This document shows, piece by piece, positions 1 through 7,730 of a stretch of 64,000 nt of DNA. The position numbers and the translations under genes were made by a program. Below the pieces are notes generated by a model, which was not told where the DNA came from, made no database searches, and was given only the letters and a program-made list of their open reading frames with translations. Source of the stretch: an uncultured Alistipes sp. (GTDB lineage Bacteria; Bacteroidota; Bacteroidia; Bacteroidales; Rikenellaceae); NCBI GenBank assembly GCA_900546065.1, contig URBK01000011.1, positions 29,657-93,656 on the forward strand. Reading direction: 5' to 3'. How positions within the stretch are numbered: the stretch's first letter is position 1; each line of letters starts with the position of its first letter.

Positions 1-82
1 CCGCTTCATCAAGAACTTCGTCAAGTTCACCGGCAACGAGGAGGGTAAGTCGCTCGTAGCGGCCGGCCCCCACTTGGAGTAA
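1..82 (+). CDS. pckA: C-terminal fragment, probable phosphoenolpyruvate carboxykinase (ATP)
   Basis: The window opens inside a plus-strand gene. Frame 2 reads RFIKNFVKFT followed by NEEGKSLVAAGPHLE and a TAA at 80-82. The ending resembles the C-terminus of ATP-dependent PEP carboxykinases, which commonly finish in an AAGP-type tail after a phenylalanine/lysine-rich helix. If so, the enzyme interconverts oxaloacetate and PEP in the cytoplasm, a central step of Bacteroidales fermentation. Only 26 residues are visible and no active-site motif is present, so the assignment rests on the tail alone. A strong terminator follows. Confidence 0.5.
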   Translation, partial: RFIKNFVKFTGNEEGKSLVAAGPHLE

Positions 83-130
83 ATCCGAAGGGAGGAGAGC
101 GGCAGATCCGCAACCCCGACACATAAACGA

Positions 131-162
131 AAGGGTCGTCCATTTCAGGACGGCCCTTTTTT
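131..162 (+). terminator. Rho-independent terminator of the pckA-like gene
   Basis: An 11-bp inverted repeat (131-141 with 148-158, AAGGGTCGTCC / GGACGGCCCTT, one G-T pair) with a 6-nt loop runs into a T tract at 157-162. Confidence 0.9.
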
Positions 163-217
163 CATTCGGCCCACCCGCACGCATCCACTCAGACGCAGAA
201 ACATCAGTCCGCACGGC

Positions 218-249
218 AAAAAAAACGGCCGGCGGCTCTGTCGGCCGCC
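218..249 (-). terminator. Terminator of the GH20 gene
   Basis: Read on the minus strand, a GC-only stem (244-249 with 231-236) is followed by eight T residues (A run at 218-225). It lies just beyond the GH20 stop codon. Confidence 0.75.
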
Positions 250-276
250 AGCCTTAAATACCATACGCCGTAGACG

Positions 277-2253
277 CTACTCCGCGCCGTTCAGGTCATA
301 CACCTTTAGGTTAGAGACCTTGCTGCGGAAACTGCCGGCCTTCTCAAGCGGAAATACCAGCGTACGCACATACCGCATCTTGCTCTTGCCCTCGTTGAAA
401 TAACGCGTCTGGATATTCATCTCCTCCTTCAGTTCTCCGTTCACATAGAGACGGGTCGAACGGTTGTCGCCCTCGATGGCTATATTGGCCTTTTCGCCCT
501 CACGCACACGGTACGAGAAGGTATTGAGGTAACCGTCGCGCGAGAACCCCATCATGCCCCGTACCGGGTCCGAAAGATAGAACACCGCATCGGGCGACGA
601 GAAGAGAGCCGTCCCGCGCTCCTCGTCCGCACCCACGATGTCGAACTCCACGCGATAGCCGTACCCTATCTCGCGGTGGGGCGTCCCGCTGCCGGCATCT
701 ACCGCCGCCTGCGAGTATACCAGACCTCCGCCGCGGCCTATACGGCCAGCCTGATTTACACCCGGCGCCTCGCTCAATGCCTTGCGCCGCACGTCGAACT
801 CGTCGTACGGCGTCGTCACCGTTGCTCCGGTCCACATCTTCACAGCGAGCGTCTGCACACCGGGGAACAGACGGTCGTGAATATCCTTCGTTGATATACC
901 GTTGCCCACATGGTCGTTCCATACGGCGAACATGCCGCCGAGAATGGCGGGGTCACGCTCTTCGAAGACCTCGGCGCCGACATGCGCCGGCGTCCACTTG
1001 TCGTAGAGCATGCGGCAATTGAGATAGTCGTAATAGTAGCCTGCCGCGGGTACTATATAAAGGTACCCGTCGGGGATGCTGATGAGCTTGTAGCCCTGAC
1101 GCACCATCTCGCGCGGATCGGCATAACCGTTGTACCATGCGTTCATCACCACATTCTCCGACTTGACGGGCGTCTCGCCCGCCGCATGCGTCAACGCACC
1201 CCACACGCACGCCTGCTTGCCGTAGCTCTCCACAAGGCGTATGTACCGGTCGGTGAACTCGCGGAACTTCTCGACCACGGCCTTGTCCTTGTTCGAGTAC
1301 TCGTCGGTGCCGATATGCACGCGCGGCCCGCGGAAGACGGGGTTGTCACCCGAAAGGTACTCCTTGAAGAGGCCGTCGAGAAATTCGTAGGTAGCCGGAT
1401 TGAACAGGTCGAGATGGTCCATACCGTACTCCTTGCTGCCCAACTGCGGGTCGTAATGGCTGAAGGCCAGCGTATGTGCCGGCGCGTCAATCTCGGGTAT
1501 GATCTCCACGAACCGCTCCTCGGCCAGTTTCTGCAAATCGATGAACTCGCGCTTGGAGTAGCTGCCGTCGCGCGCCGTAAGGTCGGGATATATCTCCGAC
1601 TCGAGGCGGAAGGCGGCATAGGTCTTGTTCCAGTCATCCTCGAAATACTGTTTGAAGCCGTTGTCGTTAAGATGTATCTGCAGGGTGTTCATCTTGTAGT
1701 AGGCCAATATCTTAACGTAGTCCTGCAGGAAATGCAGGGGGATGAACTTGCGGCCGCAGTCGATCATAAGGCCGCGCACGGCATAGTCGGGCCAGTCGCG
1801 CACCTCGCCGCACGGCAGCGAGCGATCGTCGCTCTGCTCGGCCATCTGCAGCAGCGTGCGCGTCGCCCAATATACCCCTTTTGCCGTGGGGGCCTTCACA
1901 TCGACACGCTTGCCGGATATGGCCACTGCATATCCCTCATCCCCGAGTTCCTTGTCGGCCTTGACGGCCAGCGATACGTCACCGCGGCCGCCGCGGCCTG
2001 CTGCAATTGCGGGACGGAAGCCGAACATCTCGGCGCAGTCGTCGGCCAGCATCCGCGCCACCCGTTCGAGCGTCTCGTCGCCCGAGGGGTAAACGATGCG
2101 CGTATCCTCCGTAGGGACGAAACGTCCTTCGCCGCCATGCCACGACTTGAGTTCCGGTATTACGAAAGGTCGGGGGTTCTCTGCGGCAGACGCCGCGGCT
2201 ATGCCCGCACTCCACACCGAGGCGAGCATAAGAATCTTAAGCAGAAGTCTCAT
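277..2253 (-). CDS. Secreted beta-N-acetylhexosaminidase, glycoside hydrolase family 20
   Basis: 658 aa. The start at 2253 places a signal peptide (MRLLLKILM..., Ala-rich h-region and AAASA-type cleavage site) at the N-terminus; an upstream ATG at 2298 would add 15 unlikely residues. A GH20b-like N-terminal alpha/beta domain (about 25-150) precedes the TIM barrel (about 155-500). The barrel carries the family signature HIGTDE at about 313-318; in GH20 the Asp-Glu pair orients the substrate acetamido group and donates the proton. The motif RGLMIDCGRKFIP and the string HLNDNGF are also typical. The C-terminal ~150 residues look like a beta-sandwich (concanavalin-like) module. It probably removes terminal GlcNAc/GalNAc from host or bacterial glycans in the periplasm. 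It is monocistronic, between its own terminator and prfC, which is divergent. Confidence 0.92.
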   Translation of the reverse strand: MRLLLKILMLASVWSAGIAAASAAENPRPFVIPELKSWHGGEGRFVPTEDTRIVYPSGDETLERVARMLADDCAEMFGFRPAIAAGRGGRGDVSLAVKADKELGDEGYAVAISGKRVDVKAPTAKGVYWATRTLLQMAEQSDDRSLPCGEVRDWPDYAVRGLMIDCGRKFIPLHFLQDYVKILAYYKMNTLQIHLNDNGFKQYFEDDWNKTYAAFRLESEIYPDLTARDGSYSKREFIDLQKLAEERFVEIIPEIDAPAHTLAFSHYDPQLGSKEYGMDHLDLFNPATYEFLDGLFKEYLSGDNPVFRGPRVHIGTDEYSNKDKAVVEKFREFTDRYIRLVESYGKQACVWGALTHAAGETPVKSENVVMNAWYNGYADPREMVRQGYKLISIPDGYLYIVPAAGYYYDYLNCRMLYDKWTPAHVGAEVFEERDPAILGGMFAVWNDHVGNGISTKDIHDRLFPGVQTLAVKMWTGATVTTPYDEFDVRRKALSEAPGVNQAGRIGRGGGLVYSQAAVDAGSGTPHREIGYGYRVEFDIVGADEERGTALFSSPDAVFYLSDPVRGMMGFSRDGYLNTFSYRVREGEKANIAIEGDNRSTRLYVNGELKEEMNIQTRYFNEGKSKMRYVRTLVFPLEKAGSFRSKVSNLKVYDLNGAE

Positions 2254-2315
2254 GTTTATAAAATTTTCATTCGGGTCAGCAAGGCTGCGCAGCCTCAAGG
2301 TCGCCGCGCCACTTG

Positions 2316-2323
2316 CAAAATTA
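2316..2323 (-). promoter_or_regulatory. Possible -7 box for the GH20 gene
   Basis: The minus strand reads TAATTTTG, a match to TAnnTTTG, 63 nt before the GH20 start. I see no well-placed TTG -33 element, so support is partial. Confidence 0.35.
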
Positions 2324-2434
2324 GCAAATTTTCAGACATCACGCACCCGATATGCGGATTTTACCCGAACCGTCCGTCGGCAGGCAGTGAATCGCGGACT
2401 ACGGAGACCGCACACCGATAAATGGCCAAAAGTC

Positions 2435-2465
2435 TTGCAGGGCCGCCGCGGGAGTGTTATCTTTG
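2435..2465 (+). promoter_or_regulatory. prfC promoter (TTG-N20-TATCTTTG)
   Basis: TTG at 2435-2437 and TATCTTTG at 2458-2465, separated by 20 nt, match the Bacteroidetes primary-sigma consensus. The box ends 25 nt before the prfC ATG. Confidence 0.8.
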
Positions 2466-2490
2466 CAGGCGAAATAAAATCACGTAAATC

Positions 2491-4074
2491 ATGGCGTTGA
2501 TCGACGAAATAACCAAACGCAGAACCTTTGCAATCATATCGCACCCCGATGCGGGAAAGACTACCCTTACCGAGAAACTGCTCCTCTTCGGCGGGGCCAT
2601 ACATGTGGCCGGAGCCGTCAAGAGCAACAAGATAAAGAAGGGCGCCACGTCCGATTTCATGGAGATCGAGCGCCAGCGCGGCATCTCGGTCGCAACGTCG
2701 GTCATGGGTTTCAACTACAAGGATGTCAAGATCAACATCCTCGACACCCCGGGCCATGAGGATTTCGCCGAGGATACCTACCGCACGCTCACGGCCGTCG
2801 ATTCGGTCATCATAGTAATAGACGGCGCGAAGGGTGTCGAGACGCAGACGCGCAAGCTGATGAACGTATGCCGCATGCGCAACACCCCAGTCATGGTCTT
2901 CATCAACAAGCTCGACCGCCCGTGCAAGGATCCGTTCGACCTGCTGGACGAGGTTGAGCGCGAGCTTAAGATCAAGGTGCGGCCGCTGGCATTCCCCATA
3001 TCGAGCGGCGAGACCTTCCGCGGCGTATACAACATCTACGAACACAATCTCTCGCTCTTCACGAGCGACGAGCGGCAGACGGCCGACGCCTCGACCGTGG
3101 AGTTCGACGACATCTCGTCGCCCGAGCTCGACTCATACATCACGCCGCGCTTTGCCGCGCAGCTGCGCGAGAACCTCGAACTTGTGGAGGGAGTCTACGA
3201 CCCCTTCGACCGCGACGCCTACCTGCGCGGGGAGGTTGCGCCCGTATTCTTCGGATCGGCCGTCAACAACTTCGGCGTGCGCGAGCTTCTCGAGTGCTTC
3301 ATACGCATAGCCCCCTCGCCGCGCCCCTCGACCACGGAGACACGTACGGTCTATCCCGACGAGCCCAAGATGACGGGCTTCGTCTTCAAGATACACGCCA
3401 ACATGGACCCGAACCACCGCGACCGCATCGCCTTCCTGAAGATATGTTCGGGCACCTTCGAGCGCAACAAGAACTACCTGCACGTACGCAGCGGAAAGCA
3501 GATGAAGTTCTCGTCGCCCACGGCCTTCATGGCCGAGAAGAAGTCTGTGATCGACTTCGCTTATCCGGGCGACATCGTCGGCCTGCACGATACGGGCACA
3601 TTCAAGATCGGCGACACCTTCACCGAGGGCGAGAAACTCAAGTTCACGGGCATACCGTCATTCTCACCCGAGCTGTTCCGATATATCGAGAATGCCGACC
3701 CGATGAAGTTCAAGCAGCTGGCCAAGGGCATCGACCAACTTATGGACGAGGGCGTGGCGCAGTTGTTCACCTCAAGCCTTAACGGCCGCAAGATCATCGG
3801 CACCGTGGGCGCGCTGCAGTTCGAGGTCATACAGTACCGTCTGGAGCATGAGTACGGCGCCTCGTGCCGCTGGGAGCCAATATCGATACACAAGGCGTGC
3901 TGGATCGAGAGCGACAATGCCGAGCAGCTGGCCGACTTCAAACGGCGCAAGCACGCGAACATGGCCGTCGACAAACATGGCCGCGACGTATTCCTCGCCG
4001 ACACGAGCTACGCACTGGCCCTCGCACAGGAGAACTTCAAGGATATCCGATTCCACTTTACGTCGGAATTCTAA
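2491..4074 (+). CDS. prfC: Peptide chain release factor 3
   Basis: 527 aa, the normal RF3 length. This translational GTPase recycles RF1/RF2 from the ribosome after peptide release. The G domain is at the N-terminus: P-loop HPDAGKTT at 18-25 (RF3 has HPDAGKT where EF-G has HVDHGKT), switch II DTPGHED at 85-91 and NKLD at 139-142. The RF3-typical [10 protein letters not shown] and [14 protein letters not shown] segments are intact, as is the C-terminal domain III ending in RFHFTSEF. It is monocistronic with its own promoter and terminator. Confidence 0.97.
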   Translation: MALIDEITKRRTFAIISHPDAGKTTLTEKLLLFGGAIHVAGAVKSNKIKKGATSDFMEIERQRGISVATSVMGFNYKDVKINILDTPGHEDFAEDTYRTLTAVDSVIIVIDGAKGVETQTRKLMNVCRMRNTPVMVFINKLDRPCKDPFDLLDEVERELKIKVRPLAFPISSGETFRGVYNIYEHNLSLFTSDERQTADASTVEFDDISSPELDSYITPRFAAQLRENLELVEGVYDPFDRDAYLRGEVAPVFFGSAVNNFGVRELLECFIRIAPSPRPSTTETRTVYPDEPKMTGFVFKIHANMDPNHRDRIAFLKICSGTFERNKNYLHVRSGKQMKFSSPTAFMAEKKSVIDFAYPGDIVGLHDTGTFKIGDTFTEGEKLKFTGIPSFSPELFRYIENADPMKFKQLAKGIDQLMDEGVAQLFTSSLNGRKIIGTVGALQFEVIQYRLEHEYGASCRWEPISIHKACWIESDNAEQLADFKRRKHANMAVDKHGRDVFLADTSYALALAQENFKDIRFHFTSEF

Positions 4075-4104
4075 TCCACGCACAAGCGCCACGATCCATA
4101 CAAA

Positions 4105-4135
4105 GAGCCGCCCTCACAATAGGGGCGGCTCTTTT
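4105..4135 (+). terminator. Terminator of prfC
   Basis: The stem GAGCCGCCC (4105-4113) / GGGCGGCTC (4123-4131) is followed by TTTT. Confidence 0.9.
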
Positions 4136-4141
4136 CGTACA

Positions 4142-4166
4142 CACACCTTATATTATATAAGATGTG
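4142..4166. promoter_or_regulatory. 25-bp dyad upstream of the secreted orphan gene
   Basis: CACA-n-CTTATA-TTA-TATAAG-n-TGTG is a near-perfect AT-rich palindrome centred at 4154, downstream of the prfC terminator and about 150 bp before the orphan ORF. It has the form of an operator rather than a terminator. Its function is unknown. Confidence 0.35.
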
Positions 4167-4208
4167 CAACAGTCGCCTTAATCATTTAATAAAAAAATCA
4201 CAAGAATA

Positions 4209-4239
4209 TTTGCACATACGAAAAAAAACATTAACTTGC
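4209..4239 (+). promoter_or_regulatory. Probable promoter of the secreted orphan
   Basis: TTTG (4209-4212), 19 nt, then TAACTTGC (4232-4239), an imperfect TAnnTTTG. It would give a leader of about 70 nt. Confidence 0.4.
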
Positions 4240-4315
4240 CGACACTTAAGCGAAAAGCACAAAAAGTCAAAGAACAGACCGCATATTGCGCTATCAACCT
4301 TCAAACCATACAGCC

Positions 4316-5200
4316 ATGAAAAAGAGACTCAGCTTCACCATTGCCACAGTCGTTGCAGCCATGGCCGCGACGATATCCACGGCATCAGCATCTCAGACTG
4401 AGGCCGCGACCGACACCAACCTTCAGCCCGCATGGGAGGAGCAACTCCAAAACGGCATGGAGATCGGCCAAGAGACCGACCGCAGGCTCAAACTCGTCGG
4501 ATATGAATATCTCGGGCGTATCGGATCGGTACAGGAGGCCCAAGAGCTGGTCGACGAGATATTCGCCGACGAGAGCTACACGGTCTACACCGACATCTAT
4601 GCCGACGGCCACCGCGACTATGACTTCCAGACGTGGGGCTCGCTGCGCAAGGATTACGAATATTGCGGCATGGCCGTGCGCGACCAGATACGTCACGTCA
4701 TTGCCACGCAGCCCACGGACGTGATCCGGCTCACATGGAGCCACAACGGCAATACCTACACGACAAAGGCCCTCGCTTCGCCCGACGAGGGGATCATCTA
4801 TGACAACGTGGCCACCTATGCCGTACAAGATGTCTATATCGTAGATGAGGATAGCACCAACAGCGGAGAACGCGGATTCAAAAAGGAGGTACGCTCGGTC
4901 AACGTCATCGACCTGCCGCTTTGGGAGGCCGATCTTGCCGCCAGATCGACATTCGACACCGAGGGCATCCTGCGCGACCGCCGCAGCCATTGCGACATCT
5001 ATAACAGCAAGGGCTGGGAGTGCTCGGCCGCGGTTTATTTCAACCTCGACAAATGTAAAATCAACGAGTCGAAGTACAACGAGATTTTGTGGGAATACGG
5101 CGGCACGGATAATCGCGGCGCACAGTATGTCACCACGAGCGACGGTTATCCTATGGGCAGCAGCCGCGCGTCAGGCTCGGTAGTTCACGGACGGGAATAG
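4316..5200 (+). CDS. Secreted protein of unknown function
   Basis: 294 aa. The start at 4316 (MKKRLSF) gives a clean Sec signal peptide of about 24 residues ending in an AxA site; the longer reading from 4286 would add 10 residues that break it. I do not recognise a family. The mature part is acidic and rich in Tyr and Asp, with tyrosine/aspartate strings such as YTVYTDIYADGHRDYDF. Three of its four Cys (about residues 233, 243 and 255) lie in the C-terminal third, so a disulfide is possible in the periplasm. There is no lipobox, so it is probably soluble and periplasmic or exported. It is monocistronic, with a dyad upstream and a strong terminator downstream. Confidence 0.75.
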   Translation: MKKRLSFTIATVVAAMAATISTASASQTEAATDTNLQPAWEEQLQNGMEIGQETDRRLKLVGYEYLGRIGSVQEAQELVDEIFADESYTVYTDIYADGHRDYDFQTWGSLRKDYEYCGMAVRDQIRHVIATQPTDVIRLTWSHNGNTYTTKALASPDEGIIYDNVATYAVQDVYIVDEDSTNSGERGFKKEVRSVNVIDLPLWEADLAARSTFDTEGILRDRRSHCDIYNSKGWECSAAVYFNLDKCKINESKYNEILWEYGGTDNRGAQYVTTSDGYPMGSSRASGSVVHGRE

Positions 5201-5223
5201 TTCACGACACGCAGCCACCCTCC

Positions 5224-5261
5224 GGCGGCGGACCCTCCTGCGGGTCCGCCGCCCGTTTTTT
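5224..5261 (+). terminator. Terminator of the secreted orphan
   Basis: A 12-bp perfect GC-rich stem (5224-5235 / 5242-5253) is followed by six T (5256-5261). Confidence 0.92.
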
Positions 5262-5372
5262 ATACCCTTTGCTCCGAAACATATCGGCCTAAGCAACAGA
5301 GAAATAAACCACACCCACACGGCAGAGACGATGCAAAAGTAGATGAACAGCGTGAAAAATTTGTCTTGAATA

Positions 5373-5404
5373 TTTGTCAAAATGTAAATTTTACTTTACA
5401 TTTG
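5373..5404 (+). promoter_or_regulatory. Promoter of the membrane-protein/XRE operon with embedded operator dyad
   Basis: TTTG (5373-5376), 20 nt, TACATTTG (5397-5404). A perfect 9-bp inverted repeat, AAATGTAAA (5380-5388) / TTTACATTT (5395-5403) with a 6-bp spacer, fills the space between the two boxes and overlaps the -7 element. A dimeric repressor bound here would block RNA polymerase. The 66-aa XRE protein encoded at the end of this operon is the obvious candidate (inference). Confidence 0.75.
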
Positions 5405-5455
5405 CATTGTATTCGAATACGTACACAGTAAATGAACCGCAAAAAACAAACGACA

Positions 5456-5902
5456 ATGAAACGATTTCTCTTGCCGCACGCCTTCCAGACCGCAGGTTGG
5501 CTGCTGCTGCTCGCCTCGCTTGTGGCGGCGGCCGCGGCGCTGATATTCGACATCCCCGCAGGCGCCCTGCCCGACGGTGCGGCCACGGCAGACGCCGCAA
5601 AGGCGCAGCCCCTCACACGGGTGATCCTCGCCGCAGTGTATCTCTCACTCCTGCTCATCGCCTGTTCGCGCGAGAAGGTCGAAGACGAGATGGTCTCGGA
5701 CATGCGCCGGCGAGCTATTGCGGCAGTAGCATACGCTGCCTTTGCGCTCTTCACGGCAATAACCATCGTATCCACCCTTACGGGCGCAGACCTGTACAAT
5801 GGACTCGCCCTCTTTCTCTCATCGCCCACACTCCTCTTCTGGGCCTACGAGGCCGTATTCCGCATAAGCATTGCACGCAACCGTAAACGCACATCATTAT
5901 GA
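5456..5902 (+). CDS. Small integral membrane protein, first paralog of the XRE-linked pair
   Basis: 148 aa from the ATG at 5456 (MKRFLLPHAF); an upstream in-frame ATG at 5432 would add 8 polar residues. About four hydrophobic segments are visible (roughly 13-33, 58-72, 88-110 and 117-132). A short cytoplasmic-looking motif, ACSREKVEDEM, lies between the second and third. The same N-terminal LLPHAF and ACSRE(K/R)xEDEM motifs recur in the next gene, so the two are tandem paralogs. Bacteroidetes often place such proteins beside a tiny XRE regulator. Function is unknown; sensing or modulating membrane state is a guess. It is the first gene of a three-gene operon and overlaps the next by 4 nt (ATGA). 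Confidence 0.75.
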   Translation: MKRFLLPHAFQTAGWLLLLASLVAAAAALIFDIPAGALPDGAATADAAKAQPLTRVILAAVYLSLLLIACSREKVEDEMVSDMRRRAIAAVAYAAFALFTAITIVSTLTGADLYNGLALFLSSPTLLFWAYEAVFRISIARNRKRTSL

Positions 5903-6366
5903 AACGTCTGATTCTTCTTCCGCATGCGTTCCGCCGCATCGGCGTGGCCGTATTTGCAATAGGCGCCATAGTAGGTGCACTCATGACACCCGACGGATAT
6001 GACGGCTGGCCGTCATTCCTGCTGCCCGCGGACAAGGAGTCGCCGCTGTTCGCAGCACTCGTATCCAACGGCATGACACATCTGCTGAACAACATAGCCA
6101 TCATAGGTCTCTGCGTCGGTTCCATATTCATAGCCTGCTCGCGCGAGCGTATCGAGGACGAGATGACGGGCGCCGTGCGGCTCAACGCCCTGCTCACGGC
6201 CCTCTACATCAACACGGCCATAACAGTCGCGGCCGCCCTCGTGCTATACGACTTCACGTTCATCTACTTCATGATATGGAACATGATAACCACCCCGCTG
6301 CTCTTCATGCTCATCTTCCGGTGGCGCATGTGGCGGATAAACCGCACCACAGACAATGAAGAATAG
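5899..6366 (+). CDS. Small integral membrane protein, second paralog of the XRE-linked pair
   Basis: 155 aa, starting in the ATGA overlap with the preceding gene (translational coupling likely). It shares LLPHAFRRIG at the N-terminus and ACSRERIEDEM near residue 79 with its paralog. About four hydrophobic segments are visible, and the C-terminus is basic and charged (RWRMWRINRTTDNEE). Its last 11 nt overlap the XRE gene. The family is unknown to me beyond its recurrent genomic pairing with small XRE proteins. Confidence 0.75.
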   Translation: MKRLILLPHAFRRIGVAVFAIGAIVGALMTPDGYDGWPSFLLPADKESPLFAALVSNGMTHLLNNIAIIGLCVGSIFIACSRERIEDEMTGAVRLNALLTALYINTAITVAAALVLYDFTFIYFMIWNMITTPLLFMLIFRWRMWRINRTTDNEE

Positions 6367-6556
6367 GATCCGCGTGGCGCGCGCCGAGGTGCGCATGACC
6401 CAACAGCGTCTGGCTGACGAGGCGGGCGTCAGCCGCCAGACCATAAACGCCATCGAGAGCGGCCGGTTCGTACCCTCGACAGTATTGGCGCTCAAGATCG
6501 CCCGCATATTCTCACGCCCCTTCGAGGAGCTCTTCCAACTCGACGACGAGGACTGA
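6356..6556 (+). CDS. Small XRE (Cro/CI) family transcriptional regulator
   Basis: 66 aa, consisting of a single helix-turn-helix domain: RxxMTQQRLADEAGVSRQTINAIESGRFVPS is the canonical Cro/CI HTH, followed by the PFEELFQL tail typical of 65-70-aa stand-alone regulators. It overlaps the upstream membrane-protein gene by 11 nt and is the last gene of the operon. The short length leaves no sensor domain, so any signal probably comes from the membrane partners or from protein level. The perfect dyad within the operon promoter (5380-5403) is a likely autoregulatory operator (inference). Confidence 0.9.
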   Translation: MKNRIRVARAEVRMTQQRLADEAGVSRQTINAIESGRFVPSTVLALKIARIFSRPFEELFQLDDED

Positions 6557-6585
6557 CCCCGATAACCCCAACCCAACCATAAGCG

Positions 6586-6620
6586 AAACGCGCGGCCATC
6601 TGTATGACGGTCGCGCGTTT
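6586..6620. terminator. Bidirectional terminator between the XRE operon and deoC
   Basis: Inverted repeat with outer arms AAACGCGCG (left) and CGCGCGTTT (right); the T tracts face both ways. It serves the converging transcripts. Confidence 0.8.
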
Positions 6621-6642
6621 TATAGTGTGTATAATCAACGCT

Positions 6643-7518
6643 CTAATAATATTTCACGGGATGTCCCTCTATGGCCGAAAGAATATTGTTCGCGGCCGAC
6701 GAGGCACCGATACGGAAGAGATCGGTCGTAAGCCACTCCGCACCGAGGATCTCCTCGACGATCGTATAGTACAGAGCAGCCTCCTCGGCCGTACGCACAC
6801 CGCCCGCAGCCTTGAAGCCCACCTTGCGGCCCGTACGCTCATAGTAGTCACGTATTGCAAGGCACATCACCACTGCCGCCTCGGGCGTCGCCGCCACGTC
6901 GATCTTGCCCGTCGAGGTCTTGATGAAATCAGCTCCTGCAAGCATTGCCAAAAGCGAAGCCCGGCGGATCATCTCGGGTGTCTTCAGCGCACCAGTCTCA
7001 AGGATAACCTTCAACACCACATCGCGCGCCTCCTCACGCAGGACCTCGATCTCGTTTGCCGCCTCGTCCAAAGCTCCGGTCAGCACCTTGCCCACGTTCA
7101 TCACCACGTCGACCTCGTCAGCACCGTTCTCTATGGCCATGGCCGTCTCAAGCATCTTCACCTCAAGGAATGTCTGCGACGAGGGGAAGCCGCCCACCAC
7201 GCTCGTGATACGCATCGGCGTACCGTCCACAGCCACACCGACAGTCTCCACGAACGAGGGGTAGACACATATCGAGGCGACATTCTGCAGATGGGGATAG
7301 TGCTCGCCGAACTCGGCACAACGCCGTGCGAAAGCCCCGACCGACGCCTCGGAATCGGTACACGACAAGGTCGTGAGGTCGATGGCGGAATAGCAGAAGC
7401 GGTAAACCTCGTTGTTGAGATTACGCGCCGCAGCGGCCCGCATACCCGCAGTCAATACAGCGACCTCCTCGGCCGAGGGGGCCGCAGCATACTCATTCAA
7501 ATGATTCGCATACTCCAT
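6643..7518 (-). CDS. deoC: Deoxyribose-phosphate aldolase
   Basis: 291 aa from the ATG at 7518 (MEYANHL); a start at 7542 would add eight residues. This class I aldolase splits 2-deoxyribose-5-phosphate into glyceraldehyde-3-phosphate and acetaldehyde in deoxynucleoside salvage. Family motifs are intact: ADEVDVVMNVG with the catalytic Asp, VLKVILETG, the Schiff-base lysine region FIKTSTGK, and VGFKAAGGVRT with the second lysine. It is monocistronic and faces the XRE operon. Confidence 0.96.
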   Translation of the reverse strand: MEYANHLNEYAAAPSAEEVAVLTAGMRAAAARNLNNEVYRFCYSAIDLTTLSCTDSEASVGAFARRCAEFGEHYPHLQNVASICVYPSFVETVGVAVDGTPMRITSVVGGFPSSQTFLEVKMLETAMAIENGADEVDVVMNVGKVLTGALDEAANEIEVLREEARDVVLKVILETGALKTPEMIRRASLLAMLAGADFIKTSTGKIDVAATPEAAVVMCLAIRDYYERTGRKVGFKAAGGVRTAEEAALYYTIVEEILGAEWLTTDLFRIGASSAANNILSAIEGHPVKYY

Positions 7519-7608
7519 GGCTCTAACATTTAATGCAGGCATCGGGACAACTTCAGCTCCATACGCACCGCCGCCCGTAACTGCGTGTTACAATAGTTAC
7601 TTTCCGCA

Positions 7609-7616
7609 CAAAGATA
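7609..7616 (-). promoter_or_regulatory. -7 box for deoC
   Basis: The minus strand reads TATCTTTG about 90 nt upstream of the deoC start. The -33 element is not convincing. Confidence 0.5.
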
Positions 7617-7652
7617 CTAATTTATCGAAATATATCTCCCGCCCCGACGCAC

Positions 7653-7685
7653 AAAAAATCCCGACCTGCGTGCTGCAGGTCGGGA
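7653..7685 (-). terminator. Terminator of the OmpA/TPR lipoprotein gene
   Basis: A perfect 11-bp stem (7675-7685 / 7659-7669) is followed on the minus strand by TTTTTT (7653-7658). Confidence 0.92.
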
Positions 7686-7730
7686 CAATTCCGTCAGCGG
7701 ATCACTCCGCCGTCAGGCGTCAGCCCTCCG

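Noticed and set aside
910..2421. 503-aa open frame on the plus strand opposite the GH20 gene
   Set aside because: It is antisense to a clear GH20 enzyme with intact catalytic motif; its translation has no recognisable domain and is a by-product of GC-rich third positions.
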